Shown piece by piece: positions 1 through 10,800 of a stretch of 64,000 nucleotides of DNA. The stretch is from positions 62,001-126,000 of the forward strand of contig CAAGBI010000075.1 in assembly GCA_900768015.1 (NCBI GenBank). The letters are read 5' to 3'. Within the stretch, counting starts at the first letter, position 1. Each line of letters opens with the position of its first letter. This DNA is from an uncultured Alistipes sp. (GTDB lineage: Bacteria; Bacteroidota; Bacteroidia; Bacteroidales; Rikenellaceae). The notes under the pieces are model-generated. The model made no database searches. It was not told the origin of the DNA and saw only the letters and a list, made by a program, of their open reading frames with translations. Made by a program: the position numbers and the translations under genes.

Positions 1-1786
1 TGCTGCGTGCGATAGCTGTTGCAACAACAGCATCTGACATCTCGCCAACGAAGTCTGAACCGAAGTTAACACCCTCGAACTTACCGCTCTTAGCACCCTC
101 GGCATTAGCATCCATAGTGAGAGTCTCCTTCGCAGCGTTGAACTTCTTCTCGTTCTCCAAAACGCGCTTGATAGCTGCCTCGTTCTTTACCTCATACTTC
201 TCGTCGTTGATGTCGGTGATCATGCAAACATAAGTAACATTCTTTGCGCTCCAGCTCTTCTTGTCGCCAACCTTTGCGTCGTATGCCCAAACAGCGATGT
301 TGCGTGAGTCCTCGATGCCGTTAACAACGGGGTTTACGCGGTGTGCATCAGCATCACGCTTTACGATTGTGGGGATTGCAAATGTGCCCATCTCCTGAAC
401 TGCTGCTGCAAATGCCTCGGGAGTCTTGCCTGCCTTGTTCATGAGAGTCTTAGCCTTGGCATCAACCTCGCTGTGTGTCTCGGGGCTTGCAACAACTGCG
501 TAGTTTACATTAGCTGTGAGTACGAAGTCATCCTTCTTGCCGAGCTCTGTGATAACAATAGCTGTAGGCTTGTTCTGGTAGTTGTATGTGAAGACATCGC
601 CAACCTTTGCGTTAACAAACTTCTCTGCACCGCTCTCGTTAAGCTCTGCCATCTTGATAGTTGCAGTTGTAGCATTTGCACCAGCCTCAAGCTCTGCGAG
701 GTTGCCATTTGCAGCCTTGATCTCCTCAACAAGAGCCTCAGCCTCGGTGTTAGACTCAGCAGTAATAGCGCTGAATGTATAGCTCTCAGGTGCTGTCACC
801 TTTGAAACGATATACTTAGCTGTCCAAGTGTCGTGGTTGAGTACGGGACCATAGTTCTCGCCAGCCTTGATAGCCTTAGCCTCATCCTCGCTCAATGAGC
901 TTACAGCAACATAGGTTGCAACCTTGCCATTCACGCTGCGGAGTGCCTCCTTGATAGCCTTCGAGCCTGTTGCACCCTTAGCAGCAGCATCCGCAGCCAT
1001 TACTGTAGCCTCGGCATTAGCCTTGTCAGCCTCGCTGGCAGCGATGTTGAAGCGTACATATGAGAGTGTGCGTGCGCCATAGTTGGGGTTCTCCTGGCGG
1101 TTAGCCATGTAGTATGCCTCGATCTCCTCGGCTGTAGCCTCCTCGCATGCGATAGCAGAGTAGGGCAACATAACATAGTGACCATCGAATGTGAGGTTTG
1201 CGTTGCGGAGAGTCTCGTTAATCTCAAGGCTGTTAGCATACTTACCTGCTGCATAAGCGTTCAAAGCCTTAGACTTTGTCACCATTGAAGCGATGTCGCC
1301 ATAGCTAACCATTGAGCTCCACTCTGCGTTGATTGCGTTGGCAATCTCCTCTGCGCTCATCTCACCTGCATTGGGAAGATTTGCGATGTAGTTCTTTGTG
1401 AAGATGTTGCGAAGTGTCGCCTCGTCCTCTGCGTAGTAGCCCAAGCCAGCTGCCTGGTATGCAGGGTGAAGGAACTTGTCGAACATGATGTTCTCGTATG
1501 CAAGTGATGCAATGATGTTGGGGTCGATCTCGTTCATGCGGTACATCATCTTGTAGTACTCCACGATAGGTGACTGAGCTGCCTCCTGTTTGTAGTTAGC
1601 ATACTCTGCCTGTGAAACCTTTGCATCCTTGATAGTGAGTACTGTGTGGCCCGCCAACTCCTCCTGTGTAGGCTGGTCGCGGAATGAATTCTGGTCAAGG
1701 TTTAGAACAAAAACCACAAGTACAACAGCAATCAATCCGGAAATTATAAATCCGAACTTGGTCTTAAGTGTGTTTAATGAAGCCAT
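1..1786 (-). CDS. SurA/PpiD-like periplasmic folding factor (3' end outside window)
   Basis: Open from the ATG at 1786 to the window edge without a stop, so about 595 residues are visible and the C-terminus is missing. The N-terminus (MASLNTLKTKFGF, then a hydrophobic stretch at about residues 12-30) is a single membrane anchor, after which the chain is predicted to be periplasmic, as in PpiD-type foldases of Bacteroidota. The rest is Ala/Glu/Lys-rich and helical with SurA_N-like character. I see no clean canonical parvulin active-site motif, so it may act mainly as a chaperone. It is the last gene of an envelope block (coaX-OMP-TPR-lptC-CNNM-this gene). A TACCTTTG box on the minus strand (1829-1836) suggests its own promoter as well. 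Confidence 0.75.
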   Translation of the reverse strand, partial: MASLNTLKTKFGFIISGLIAVVLVVFVLNLDQNSFRDQPTQEELAGHTVLTIKDAKVSQAEYANYKQEAAQSPIVEYYKMMYRMNEIDPNIIASLAYENIMFDKFLHPAYQAAGLGYYAEDEATLRNIFTKNYIANLPNAGEMSAEEIANAINAEWSSMVSYGDIASMVTKSKALNAYAAGKYANSLEINETLRNANLTFDGHYVMLPYSAIACEEATAEEIEAYYMANRQENPNYGARTLSYVRFNIAASEADKANAEATVMAADAAAKGATGSKAIKEALRSVNGKVATYVAVSSLSEDEAKAIKAGENYGPVLNHDTWTAKYIVSKVTAPESYTFSAITAESNTEAEALVEEIKAANGNLAELEAGANATTATIKMAELNESGAEKFVNAKVGDVFTYNYQNKPTAIVITELGKKDDFVLTANVNYAVVASPETHSEVDAKAKTLMNKAGKTPEAFAAAVQEMGTFAIPTIVKRDADAHRVNPVVNGIEDSRNIAVWAYDAKVGDKKSWSAKNVTYVCMITDINDEKYEVKNEAAIKRVLENEKKFNAAKETLTMDANAEGAKSGKFEGVNFGSDFVGEMSDAVVATAIARS

Positions 1787-1828
1787 ATAAATTTTATGTT
1801 TTTATTGTTAATATTCCGTTTAAGCCTC

Positions 1829-1836
1829 CAAAGGTA
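1829..1836 (-). promoter_or_regulatory. -7 box of the PpiD-like gene
   Basis: The minus strand reads TACCTTTG, matching the Bacteroidota TAnnTTTG element, 43 nt ahead of the ATG at 1786. No good -33 TTG is visible at the expected distance, so the call is moderate. Confidence 0.45.
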
Positions 1837-1939
1837 GTAATTTTTTATTAATAAGCGACATATTATGACCGAAAAATCACGGAATGTTGGCTATATCATC
1901 CATTTAACACTCTGCGTAGGTCATAACATCGTGCATAAC

Positions 1940-3193
1940 TTAGTCGTTTATGCGTATGTTCACCACATCCAAACGCGACTGCTCGCGGCTGATAATCTTG
2001 ATGCTAAAGCGCTCGTTGCGTAGTACTTCACCCTCGGTGGGGATGCCTCCGTGCTCGGCGATGATATAGCCCGCCAATGTGTCGTACTCATCGCTCTCGG
2101 GGATGTTTAGACCGTATGTCTCGTTGAGGTACTCCACCTCGTGGCGTGCCGAGAATAGCCACTCGTTATCAGCGAGTTGGCGCTCTATAAGCTCCTGAAC
2201 ATCGTGCTCATCCTCAATCTCTCCGAATATCTGCTCCAGCACATCCTCCAGCGATATGATGCCCGCCGTGCCGCCAAACTCGTCGATAACAACGGCGATG
2301 CTTGCTCTACGCTTTGTGAAGGTCTCGAGCATATCCTGCAAGGGCATAGTCTCGGCGACATATATCGTCTTTATGATAATGTCCGAAATGGCCTTAGGCT
2401 GCTCGAAGAGAGACTTCGAGTTGACATAGCCGATGATGTTGTCAATGGTGTCGTGCCATACGAAGATGCGCGAAAACTTAGTCTCCACGAAGCGTGCAGT
2501 TAGCTCCTCGATGGTCGTAGACTCGAGGTCCACGGCCTCGACATCAACGCGCTGTACCATGCAGTCGCGCACGCGCAAATCTGCGAAGTCCAGAGCATTC
2601 TGAAAGAGGCGAATATCCTCCTCCTCTTCGTCGTTAACCTCCACATTCTCATCCTCGACCAGCGATGCGAGGTCGTCGCGGTTGAACTCCGTGGGCTCCT
2701 CGCGCTGCTCGATGCGGCGACCCGTAAGGCGGATAAGGCCATAGGAGATGAGCGTCGAGAGCAGGGTGATGGGGTAGAGTATGATGTAGAAGAAGAAGAT
2801 TACGGGCGAGAGTGCCGAGTAGTAGAAGTTGGGGTTGTGTCTTACTACCGACTTGGGGATATACTCGCCGATGAATAGGATTACAATCGTAGATATAATG
2901 GTCTGACCCAGTGGGTTTTCCATGCCAAATAGGCGCTCAAGTATCAGAGCCATGGTCATAGAGTAGATGACCAGCGCAATGTTGTTACCTACGAGGATTG
3001 TGGTGATGTAGTTGCTCGAGTTACGCGCGAATATATCGGCGATGTAGTTAAACATCGGGCTCTGCTTTCTATCTATCTCTTCGCGCAGACGATTACGCCC
3101 GAGGAAGGCGATCTCCATCCCCGAGAAGAATGCCGAGAAGAGTAGCATCACGGCAATTATAATCACGATGCTTAATATAGATAGGTCGTGCAT
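1940..3193 (-). CDS. CNNM/CBS-domain membrane protein (CorC/HlyC, GldE-like)
   Basis: A 417-residue inner-membrane protein. Residues about 1-165 form the DUF21/CNNM domain with several membrane helices (LSILSIVIIIAVMLLFSAF near the start; FFSGMEIAF is the typical first-helix motif). A CBS pair follows at about 205-330 (DCMVQR; AVVIDEFGGTAGIISLEDVL) and a CorC_HlyC domain at about 345-417. Family members are linked to divalent-cation transport; the Bacteroidota branch includes GldE, associated with gliding and type IX secretion. It lies between lptC (35 nt upstream) and the PpiD-like gene. Ion specificity and any gliding role cannot be read from the sequence. Confidence 0.88.
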   Translation of the reverse strand: MHDLSILSIVIIIAVMLLFSAFFSGMEIAFLGRNRLREEIDRKQSPMFNYIADIFARNSSNYITTILVGNNIALVIYSMTMALILERLFGMENPLGQTIISTIVILFIGEYIPKSVVRHNPNFYYSALSPVIFFFYIILYPITLLSTLISYGLIRLTGRRIEQREEPTEFNRDDLASLVEDENVEVNDEEEEDIRLFQNALDFADLRVRDCMVQRVDVEAVDLESTTIEELTARFVETKFSRIFVWHDTIDNIIGYVNSKSLFEQPKAISDIIIKTIYVAETMPLQDMLETFTKRRASIAVVIDEFGGTAGIISLEDVLEQIFGEIEDEHDVQELIERQLADNEWLFSARHEVEYLNETYGLNIPESDEYDTLAGYIIAEHGGIPTEGEVLRNERFSIKIISREQSRLDVVNIRIND

Positions 3194-3228
3194 ACTATTA
3201 TATATATTGCTTTTTAGGGCCTTGTTTC

Positions 3229-4257
3229 TTACTTTTTGCTGGTTGGTTTTACCGCGCTGTTCGCTCTATCCTTGGCGGGCTGCACGGTGGATCTCTCCAC
3301 CGTCATATCCGATGACACAGAGAACTCCGAGTTCTGCAGCGTGGTGTTCAACTTAGCGTTTGTGGTGTTTAGCCTGCTCTCCACGGGTTTCTGCCCCTTG
3401 ATGCTTGGTGTTGCCTCAGTTGACAGAGCGTTGTTAGTGCTTGGCTTTAGGTTATTAGGCGCAGTGGTGGGGCGACTATTCGAGGGCTTGACCGTGTTGC
3501 TTGAGGGTCTATTGCCCTTTGTTGGGTCGAACTTCCTGTCCGAGGTAGTCTTGTTCGTGTTACCCTTATTTGTCTCCCTCTTATTTGAGTCCTTATTGTT
3601 ACTCTTTTTCGATGCCTCCTCCTCGCGCTTCTTGTTCTCCTGTTCAAGCTCCTCGGCTGTGGGCTGACTCATGTCAAACTCCATCTCGGAGCTATACTTA
3701 CGGAAGTGGATGTTTTTGAGGTCCTCGTCAGCGTCGAAGCCAACGCCGAAGTGCCAGCCGTCGGGCTGCAAAATCTTTGTGTCCACATTCGAGTATATCT
3801 TCTTTGTCGTAGCATTCCAGAAGAGCTGCTGCGTGTATATCTCGGTGTGGCTCGTTACGGTGGTGTCGCCATCCTTGCGGTTATTCTTTATGATGATGAC
3901 ATTGCCCTTCGCCTCCCACAATCGCTGATTCTCGTAGTAGATGGCGTAATTGGCTGTGATTGTGGCGTCTACCAAGTTTGTAGAGTCCTGGGTATATGTC
4001 GTCATCTTTATGCCACGGCGAAACTCCTGATATGGGTTTGTCGCCATGCTATAGCCCTCCATGAGGGGTGTGACAAAGGTGTAGGAGCGTTTTCCGTTCT
4101 CCATCATCGTGATGGTACGGTTTTCGCTCGACTCCGTCATCAGCGTCTCATAGTCAAATTGTGTAGCCTCGGGCTTGTCGCTACACGAGAATAGCAATGT
4201 AGCACTCCCCAGCGCGGAGAGTGCTATCACTGCATATCGTCTCAATATATGGTGCAT
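3229..4257 (-). CDS. lptC: LptC-like LPS transport lipoprotein with long basic tail
   Basis: 342 residues. The signal sequence ends in a lipobox (LLFSC). Residues about 30-200 match LptC/YrbK: beta-rich, with 'GNVIIIKNNRKDGDTTVTSHTEIYTQQLFWN' style segments (split here only for description) typical of the OstA/LptC fold that relays LPS from LptBFG to LptA. Family members are usually about 180-200 residues; here about 140 further residues (about 205-342) form a low-complexity tail rich in Lys, Asn, Ser, Thr and Pro, beginning with a charged stretch (EELEQENKKREEEASKK). Its place between the TPR and CNNM genes matches the usual Bacteroidales order. The function of the tail is unknown. Confidence 0.8.
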   Translation of the reverse strand: MHHILRRYAVIALSALGSATLLFSCSDKPEATQFDYETLMTESSENRTITMMENGKRSYTFVTPLMEGYSMATNPYQEFRRGIKMTTYTQDSTNLVDATITANYAIYYENQRLWEAKGNVIIIKNNRKDGDTTVTSHTEIYTQQLFWNATTKKIYSNVDTKILQPDGWHFGVGFDADEDLKNIHFRKYSSEMEFDMSQPTAEELEQENKKREEEASKKSNNKDSNKRETNKGNTNKTTSDRKFDPTKGNRPSSNTVKPSNSRPTTAPNNLKPSTNNALSTEATPSIKGQKPVESRLNTTNAKLNTTLQNSEFSVSSDMTVERSTVQPAKDRANSAVKPTSKK

Positions 4258-4281
4258 AGAATCTATCTCGGCACCTGGTTA

Positions 4282-5628
4282 TTAGCGGTAGCGTACAGTT
4301 GTCACCTGACCTGCTGCAAAGCCGCAGAGGATGGTGTAGCGGTCGCCAGCAGTAAGCTCAGCGAAGAAGCAAGACTCCTGTACGGGGAATGCTGCGCGGT
4401 ATGCGCTCATCATCTGCTGTGCTGCCTTCTGCACCTCGGGCTCATCCTTGAGCAAGTTAACAGCCTGTGACATAGCGTCGTATGCTGCCCAGTAAACTGA
4501 TGTACCACCAATCTTATCATCGGGACATGTGCTTGCTGCGTAGCACTGACCGAGGATGAAGTATGCGTAGCCATTGTCGGGGTTGATGCCGCGGAGCTCG
4601 CGTGCTGCCTCAACAGCTGCAGAGTAGTTGTGCTTGCTGATCTCGATAAGGGCGATCTGAACATAGAGAGGCTCCTTCTTTGCGGGGTCTGCCTCAACGG
4701 CGAGTGCCTCACGGAGATACTTCAATGCCTTGTCGTTCTCGCCACGGTTCTTGAAGCCCTGAGCAAGGAACAATGCAGTCTCTGAAGATGGCTTAATAGT
4801 GTAGTACTTCTCGGTTGTAGCGAAGAAGAAGTCGCTTGAGCACTGTGCGCGAGACATGAGGGCTACAGCCTGTGCGAGGAGTGCCTCGTTGTCGGGGTCG
4901 TTAGCGAGCTTCTGGCTGAACAATGCCTCGAGGTTCTCGCAGCTTGCAGCACCGCTGGTACCGAAGCTTGTCTCGAACATATCGCGATACTGCTCATCCT
5001 CTGCAGATACCTCAGCAAAGAGGGGTGAGAGACGCTCATACTCCTCCAAAATCATGTCGCTTGTAACGCTATCGTCATACTCGTAGTCCTCGCAGAGATA
5101 TTTGAAGTAGCTTGCTGCGATGTCGAGGTGTGACTTGCCACTCTCGATGCCTGCGTCAACCGCATCCTTCAAACCTGAACGCAACAAAGGACGGTCAGTA
5201 GTGCAGTAACGGAGCATATCACGAGCCTTCATGTCGAGGATATAGTCCTTACCATTCTTCGAGTGGTCACCGAAGTAGATGACACGCTGGTCGTAGATGT
5301 AGAGGATTGAGTCGATGTACATCTTACGCTCCTGCACGCTACGAGCGCGCTGTGCCTTGTTCTTGTAGATGGTCACACCACGAGCAAATGTGTTCTGTGA
5401 TGCTGCGGGGCAGTTGTTCAAGAGCTGCTGGAAGTACTCAGTAGCGAGCTTGAAGTCCTTAGCGTCGATAGCCTCCTTGAGGTAGTTACTTGCGCTAATA
5501 TTCTCCTTACGCTCCTCAACGGTTGCACCCCACTTGCCGTAGGCCTTGTCGTCGCTGAAATCCTGTGCTGAAGCCGAGAAGCCCACGAAGAGCGCGGCAG
5601 CAGCCAAAATAACTTTTACACTTTTCAT
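4282..5628 (-). CDS. Exported tetratricopeptide-repeat protein
   Basis: 448 residues with a cleavable signal peptide (MKSVKVILAAAALFVGFSASA, cleavage after ASA). The mature protein is helical, with TPR-like repeats clearest at about residues 260-400 (for example ALFLAQGFKNRGENDKALKYLREAL and AYFILGQCYAASTC). Such proteins are periplasmic or outer-membrane-associated scaffolds. It lies between the beta-barrel gene (57-nt gap) and lptC (24-nt gap), so it is probably co-transcribed with them and serves the envelope. No enzymatic motif is visible and the partner is unknown. Confidence 0.8.
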   Translation of the reverse strand: MKSVKVILAAAALFVGFSASAQDFSDDKAYGKWGATVEERKENISASNYLKEAIDAKDFKLATEYFQQLLNNCPAASQNTFARGVTIYKNKAQRARSVQERKMYIDSILYIYDQRVIYFGDHSKNGKDYILDMKARDMLRYCTTDRPLLRSGLKDAVDAGIESGKSHLDIAASYFKYLCEDYEYDDSVTSDMILEEYERLSPLFAEVSAEDEQYRDMFETSFGTSGAASCENLEALFSQKLANDPDNEALLAQAVALMSRAQCSSDFFFATTEKYYTIKPSSETALFLAQGFKNRGENDKALKYLREALAVEADPAKKEPLYVQIALIEISKHNYSAAVEAARELRGINPDNGYAYFILGQCYAASTCPDDKIGGTSVYWAAYDAMSQAVNLLKDEPEVQKAAQQMMSAYRAAFPVQESCFFAELTAGDRYTILCGFAAGQVTTVRYR

Positions 5629-5685
5629 AAATTTGGTTTTTTATTGTATTTGTTTCTGTATATTGCTGATTACTAAGCCCCTCTA

Positions 5686-7089
5686 TTAGTCATACTTCTG
5701 ACGAACGAACCAGTAGTCCGATGTGTCGAGCGAGAAGAGCGTGAAGCCCACCGATAGTTTGTAGTAGTTCTGTGTCACGAGGCCCACCTTTGCGTTGTTA
5801 ATCTTCGCTGTGGCAGCTGACGACATACGACCATACTCAAAGCCGAGGTTTATGGATGACGAGCCCCACATCTTCACGGGGAAGCCTATACCTGCGGTGA
5901 TGGCAAGCTGGTTGATTCTCTCGCCCGCGAATGTTTGGTAGTAGTTACCCACACGAGCACCCACGCGGTAGGTCATGCGGTTGAGGTAGTTGCGCACATC
6001 CGTACGCTTGGGCGTAATCTCAAAGCCCGCCTTGATGGTGTGGGTGTTGGTATACGCCACCGCAATATCTTTGCTGTTGCTGTTCTCGGTGTAGTCGCTG
6101 TTGTCGTCGCCCCATGCCGCGTATTTGTAGTCTACGCCCCATGCAATTGTGCGGTCCATGTAGTAGATACCTGCGCCGAACTCATGTGGCACGCGGAGCT
6201 CCATTGTCGAGAGGTCGTTACGCACGGGAGCACCCTGAATGCTATTTATGGTGTTGTCGGTGTAGACATAGTTTTTTACCTTGGGGTTTAGTCGGCCTCC
6301 GAGGTCGTATGTAGCACCGAGTGTAAGCATGCGCTTCTCGTTCGAGATTATGCTCCACTGCAAGCCCGCCTGAAGCTTGAAGTTGTTTACTACGAAGCTG
6401 TCTACACCCTTTGTCGCAGCGAAGCTACCCTCGCCAGTGATGACATTGGGGATAGATGTCGTGTATGTACGCTCGATGTTACCCCAGAAGTACTTCGCGG
6501 CAACGCCAATCGAGAACTTGTTCCATGGTGCCCAGCCTACGGCTAACTTAACCTCGGTGATGTCGCCATCGCCCTGGTAGCCATACATCACGCGGCCTAT
6601 GTCTGCCCAATTATCCTCGTTCTGGTCGGTGATGCTCATCTTGTAGCCCACGCTGCTGTAGGGTGCGACACTCATCGTAACGCCCACGCCCTTTGCCAAG
6701 GGGAATGCAAACGACAAATTGTGGATGTTGGCGGTGTTGTACACTGTCTTTGCCTTGCCGCTCTCGGCGCCTGAGGCGTCAAACTTAAGCTGGTTGTTGC
6801 GATAGTGTGTGCCATCGAGGCTTACATCGAACAGGAAGCTCTTGCGGGGTGCGATGCTTGCTGCTGCGGGGTTCTGGGTGTTCACCTGGTTCAGGTTACG
6901 AACGCCGATGCCGATGCCACCCATCGAGCGCATCTGCACATTGCCAGGCGTGAGCAACTCGCCAGGACCATACATCGAGTATGGCGAGTAGGCGTTGATG
7001 CTGCTTGTCTGTGCCTCTGCCACGAGGGGTAAAAGCACCGCAACAAGTGCCACGATTAAACCAAGTATTGACTTATATCCTCTCTGCAT
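5686..7089 (-). CDS. Outer-membrane beta-barrel protein (FadL/OmpP1-like)
   Basis: 467 residues. A signal peptide (to about residue 26, ending AEA) is followed by the INAYSPYSMYGPGEL and MGGIGIGVRN pattern typical of Bacteroidota FadL/PorV-like barrels. The rest is alternating aromatic/polar strands ending in an aromatic-rich strand (LDTSDYWFVRQKYD), consistent with Omp85-dependent insertion. Its start overlaps the end of coaX by 17 nt, implying translational coupling. The barrel probably belongs to the conserved envelope operon; its transported substrate is unknown. Confidence 0.82.
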   Translation of the reverse strand: MQRGYKSILGLIVALVAVLLPLVAEAQTSSINAYSPYSMYGPGELLTPGNVQMRSMGGIGIGVRNLNQVNTQNPAAASIAPRKSFLFDVSLDGTHYRNNQLKFDASGAESGKAKTVYNTANIHNLSFAFPLAKGVGVTMSVAPYSSVGYKMSITDQNEDNWADIGRVMYGYQGDGDITEVKLAVGWAPWNKFSIGVAAKYFWGNIERTYTTSIPNVITGEGSFAATKGVDSFVVNNFKLQAGLQWSIISNEKRMLTLGATYDLGGRLNPKVKNYVYTDNTINSIQGAPVRNDLSTMELRVPHEFGAGIYYMDRTIAWGVDYKYAAWGDDNSDYTENSNSKDIAVAYTNTHTIKAGFEITPKRTDVRNYLNRMTYRVGARVGNYYQTFAGERINQLAITAGIGFPVKMWGSSSINLGFEYGRMSSAATAKINNAKVGLVTQNYYKLSVGFTLFSLDTSDYWFVRQKYD

Positions 7090-7807
7090 TGTAGTTCAAA
7101 ATTCTATTGAGTCCGAAAACTACCGGCTCACAGTCTGCAAATATCGTATTTTTAATTCTCTTTACAAAATATTTTGCGTCACCTCCGGTGAAAATTATCT
7201 CTTTTTTTACATTTTTTTGCAAAAATGCCTCCGTGTAGCCCAAAATCTCATACTCAACACCTCGCATCACCCCCTGCTCAATGGCCTCCTTCGTCGTGCG
7301 ACCATAGCCTAAAACCTCGTCCGTTGCATAGCAACGAGGCAGGCGTGCGGTGTAATCCGTTAGGGCGCGGAAGCGTGTCGTCACGCCAGGCGATATGTTG
7401 CCACCCTTGAAGGCTCCACCCTCCACAAAGTCGATTGTTATGGCTGTGCCAAAGTCGACAATCATGATGTCGCAGTCGGGGTACATGGCCTGTGCTCCCA
7501 CGGCTGCAGCTAGGCGGTCGGCACCCAGTGTCTCGGGTGTGTGGTAGTGGTTTGCGAGGGGTATGGGCGTTGTCGCGGGCTTAAACACCACGACCTTCGC
7601 AATACGCTCTGCTACAATATGTTTGACTCTCTCCTCGTCGCCACGGGTTGAGGCGATGATGGCGTGCGAAATAGCGGGGTATGCCCCCATTATCTCTGCG
7701 AAGAGTGAGGCGCTAAACTCCTCTGCGACATACTCCTTAACGAGCGTGTCGCCATCCATCACAACAACCTTTGCGCGGCTGTTACCTATGTCGATTATCA
7801 AGTTCAT
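7073..7807 (-). CDS. coaX: Type III pantothenate kinase
   Basis: 244 residues, normal for CoaX. It phosphorylates pantothenate in the first step of coenzyme A synthesis. Visible motifs: the ASKHA phosphate-1 motif IDIGNSRAKV at the N-terminus, GADRLAAAVGA near residue 94, DFGTAITID near 117 and GGNISPG near 134, then ITFTGGDAKYF-like phosphate-2/adenosine segments near the C-terminus. It follows mfd by 11 nt and overlaps the OMP gene, so it sits in the mfd-to-ppiD transcription unit. Confidence 0.93.
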   Translation of the reverse strand: MNLIIDIGNSRAKVVVMDGDTLVKEYVAEEFSASLFAEIMGAYPAISHAIIASTRGDEERVKHIVAERIAKVVVFKPATTPIPLANHYHTPETLGADRLAAAVGAQAMYPDCDIMIVDFGTAITIDFVEGGAFKGGNISPGVTTRFRALTDYTARLPRCYATDEVLGYGRTTKEAIEQGVMRGVEYEILGYTEAFLQKNVKKEIIFTGGDAKYFVKRIKNTIFADCEPVVFGLNRILNYNAERI

Positions 7808-7818
7808 CTCCTTGAGTA

Positions 7819-10800
7819 TTAACTGTTTGGCTTTGCCGCTTCGGCCAGGTGGCGAAGCATAGCTACGGCTTCCGCTATGGAGTATATCTTTCTAACGGTC
7901 ATAGATAGGCGGTTATTGTATTGCTTGACCACAAATCTATCAGGTTCTGCTACGACCCTACGCAACATGTTAAGGAAGGTGTCGGTCTTGAAGAATGGCG
8001 AGTTGTTGTCGCCAACGAAGCGCACGATGAGTAGGCCATTCTTAACTTTGACATGCTCCATACCGAGGTTTATAGCCTCGCGGCGTAGCTTCACAACATC
8101 GATAAGCTCGCGCACAGACTGCGGAATAGCGCCGAAGCGGTCTACGAGGCGTGTTGCAAATGCCTCGAACTGCTCGTCGCTGCGCATGGCGTCAATCTCG
8201 CGGTAGAGGCGCAACTTCTCGCTCTGTGAGCGCACATAACTATCAGGAATTGAGGCATCAACATCGATGTCGATAGTGGCATCGTCCACAAACGATATAT
8301 CCTTCATAGCGTCGTTCTCGGCCTCGCTCAAGCCCGAAGTGTCGAGACCCTCGGCACGCAACTCCGAGATTGCCTGCTGCAAAATCTTCTGGTATGTCTC
8401 GATGCCCACATCGGCGATGAAACCACTCTGCTCGGCACCCAAGAGGTTACCCGCACCGCGTATGTCGAGGTCCTGCATCGCGATGTTGAAGCCCGAACCG
8501 AGGTCCGAGAACTCCTCGATGGCGCGCAGACGGCGGCGTGCATCACCCCCGATAAGCTCGTCAGGCGGCGAGAGCAAGTAGCAGAAGCCCTTGCGGTCGC
8601 TACGACCCACGCGGCCACGCAACTGGTGCAGGTCGCTCAGTCCGAAGTGGTGTGCATCGTTGATAATGATGGTGTTAGCATTACCGATGTCGATGCCGTT
8701 CTCGATGATTGTCGTAGCCACGAGCACATCGAACTCGCCGTAGATGAAGTTCATGATGAGCTTCTCCATCTCGTCGGCCTTCATGCGGCCATGACCGATG
8801 CCCACGCGAGCCTTGGGGCAGAGGCGCGTAATCATGCCAGCGATAGTCTGCAAGTCATCGACCTTGTTGTGCACAAAGTAGACCTGACCACCGCGTGCCA
8901 ACTCCTCCTCAATGGCATCCTTTATCACCTCCTCGCTAAATGTATGCGACTCTGTGACAATAGGTTGGCGGTTGGGTGGTGGGGTAGAGATGACCGATAA
9001 GTCGCGCGAACCCATAAGCGAAAATTGCAGTGTTCGCGGAATGGGTGTCGCGGTGAGTGTAAGGGTGTCGACAGCAACCGAGAGTTGTGTGAGCTTCTCC
9101 TTTGCTGCCACGCCAAACTTCTGCTCTTCGTCGATGATGAGGAGTCCCAGGTCGTGGAACTCTATCTGCTTCGAGAGCATCTTATGTGTGCCGATGAGGA
9201 TGTCAATCTTGCCCGCCTTGAGCTCCTCGGCTATGCGTCGCGCATCCTTTGCCGACTTTGTGCGGTTGATATACTCCACCGTTACAGGCAGGTCGCGCAG
9301 GCGCTCCGAGAAGGAGCGGTAGTGTTGCAGCGCAAGGATTGTAGTGGGTACAAGGACTGCCGTCTGCTTGCCATCGCACGCAGCCTTGAAGGCGGCGCGT
9401 ATGGCAACCTCGGTCTTGCCGAAGCCCACATCGCCACATACCAATCTGTCCATGGGCTGGTTGGACTCCATGTCGCGCTTGACGGCAGCGATGGCGGTCT
9501 GCTGGTCGGGCGTATCCTCCCACTTGAACGATGCCTCGAGCTCTTGCTGCAGGTAGCCATCCTCCGAAAAGGCAAAGCCCGTTGAGGCCTTACGCTTGGC
9601 ATAGAGGGCGATAAGCTCGCGCGATATATCCTTTACGGCCTTCTTGGTCGTAGCCTTAAGCTTCTGCCATGCGCCATTTCCGAGCTTGTATATCTTCGGT
9701 GGCTCGCCCTCGCCACTCTTGTAGCGCGAGATGCGGTGTAGGGCGTGGACATTGACAAAGAGTATGTCGTTATCCTTGTATATCAGCTTTATAGCCTCCT
9801 TGGTGTGACCATTCTCGTTTAGCTTCACGAGACCTCCAAAGCGACCCACGCCGTGGTCTATATGCACGACATAGTCGCCCACCTTGAGGGCGTTAAGCTC
9901 CGCCACGGTCATCTGCTCGTCGCGCTTAATCTCATCGCGCAGGCGGTAGCGCTGGTAGCGGTCGAATATGTTGTGGTCTGTATATACGCAGACCTTGAGG
10001 TCGTTATCAACGAAGCCCTCGTGGAGAACTATATCCTCGGCACGGAACGACACCTCCTTGCGACCAATCTGGTGGAAGATGTTGTTCAGACGCTCCATCT
10101 GCGCCTTGTTGTGCGAGAGGATAGATGTTGTGTAGCCGCGCTCGCCGTTCCAGCGGATGTCGTCGGCCAACATCTCGAAGTTGCGGTTGAAGGCGGGCTG
10201 GGGCGTAGTGTTGAAGGTGATGGTGTGTGTAGCGCGGCGCTCGCGGATGTTGTCCCTCCACACTACGATGCTCGACGCCTCCCAATCCTTTAGAAGCACC
10301 TGACGCGAGGTCACACGGCTGGCTAACGAGCGTGCCTCCTCCTCCGTCTCGGCCTGCTCCAGCACCTTCTTGCGTACCTCGGCAACCTTGCGTAGCGCGA
10401 AGTCACCATCCGAAATCCACCATGTAGCACCCTGTGCAAAGCGGGCTAACGATACGCGGTTGCCACTCTCGCCATCGCTCATGGTGTTGGCCACAATCTC
10501 CACGCTCTCGGGCCTCTCGTGTGAGAGCTGACTCGAGATGTCGAAGCGGCGCAACGAGTCAATCTCATCACCAAAGAAGTCGACTCGGTAGGGCTTGGAC
10601 TCAACATAGGAGAAGATGTCGACAATACCGCCACGCACCGAATACTGTCCTGGCTCGTAGACAAAGTCTACGCGATTGAAGCCATGCTCCATAAGCCAGT
10701 TGACAAGCGTGCTCTGCTCCATCCTATCACCCACCTTGAGGTGTAGCGACTGCTCGGCCATATCCACAGGCTCGGCAACGCTCTCGGCCAAGGCCTCGGG

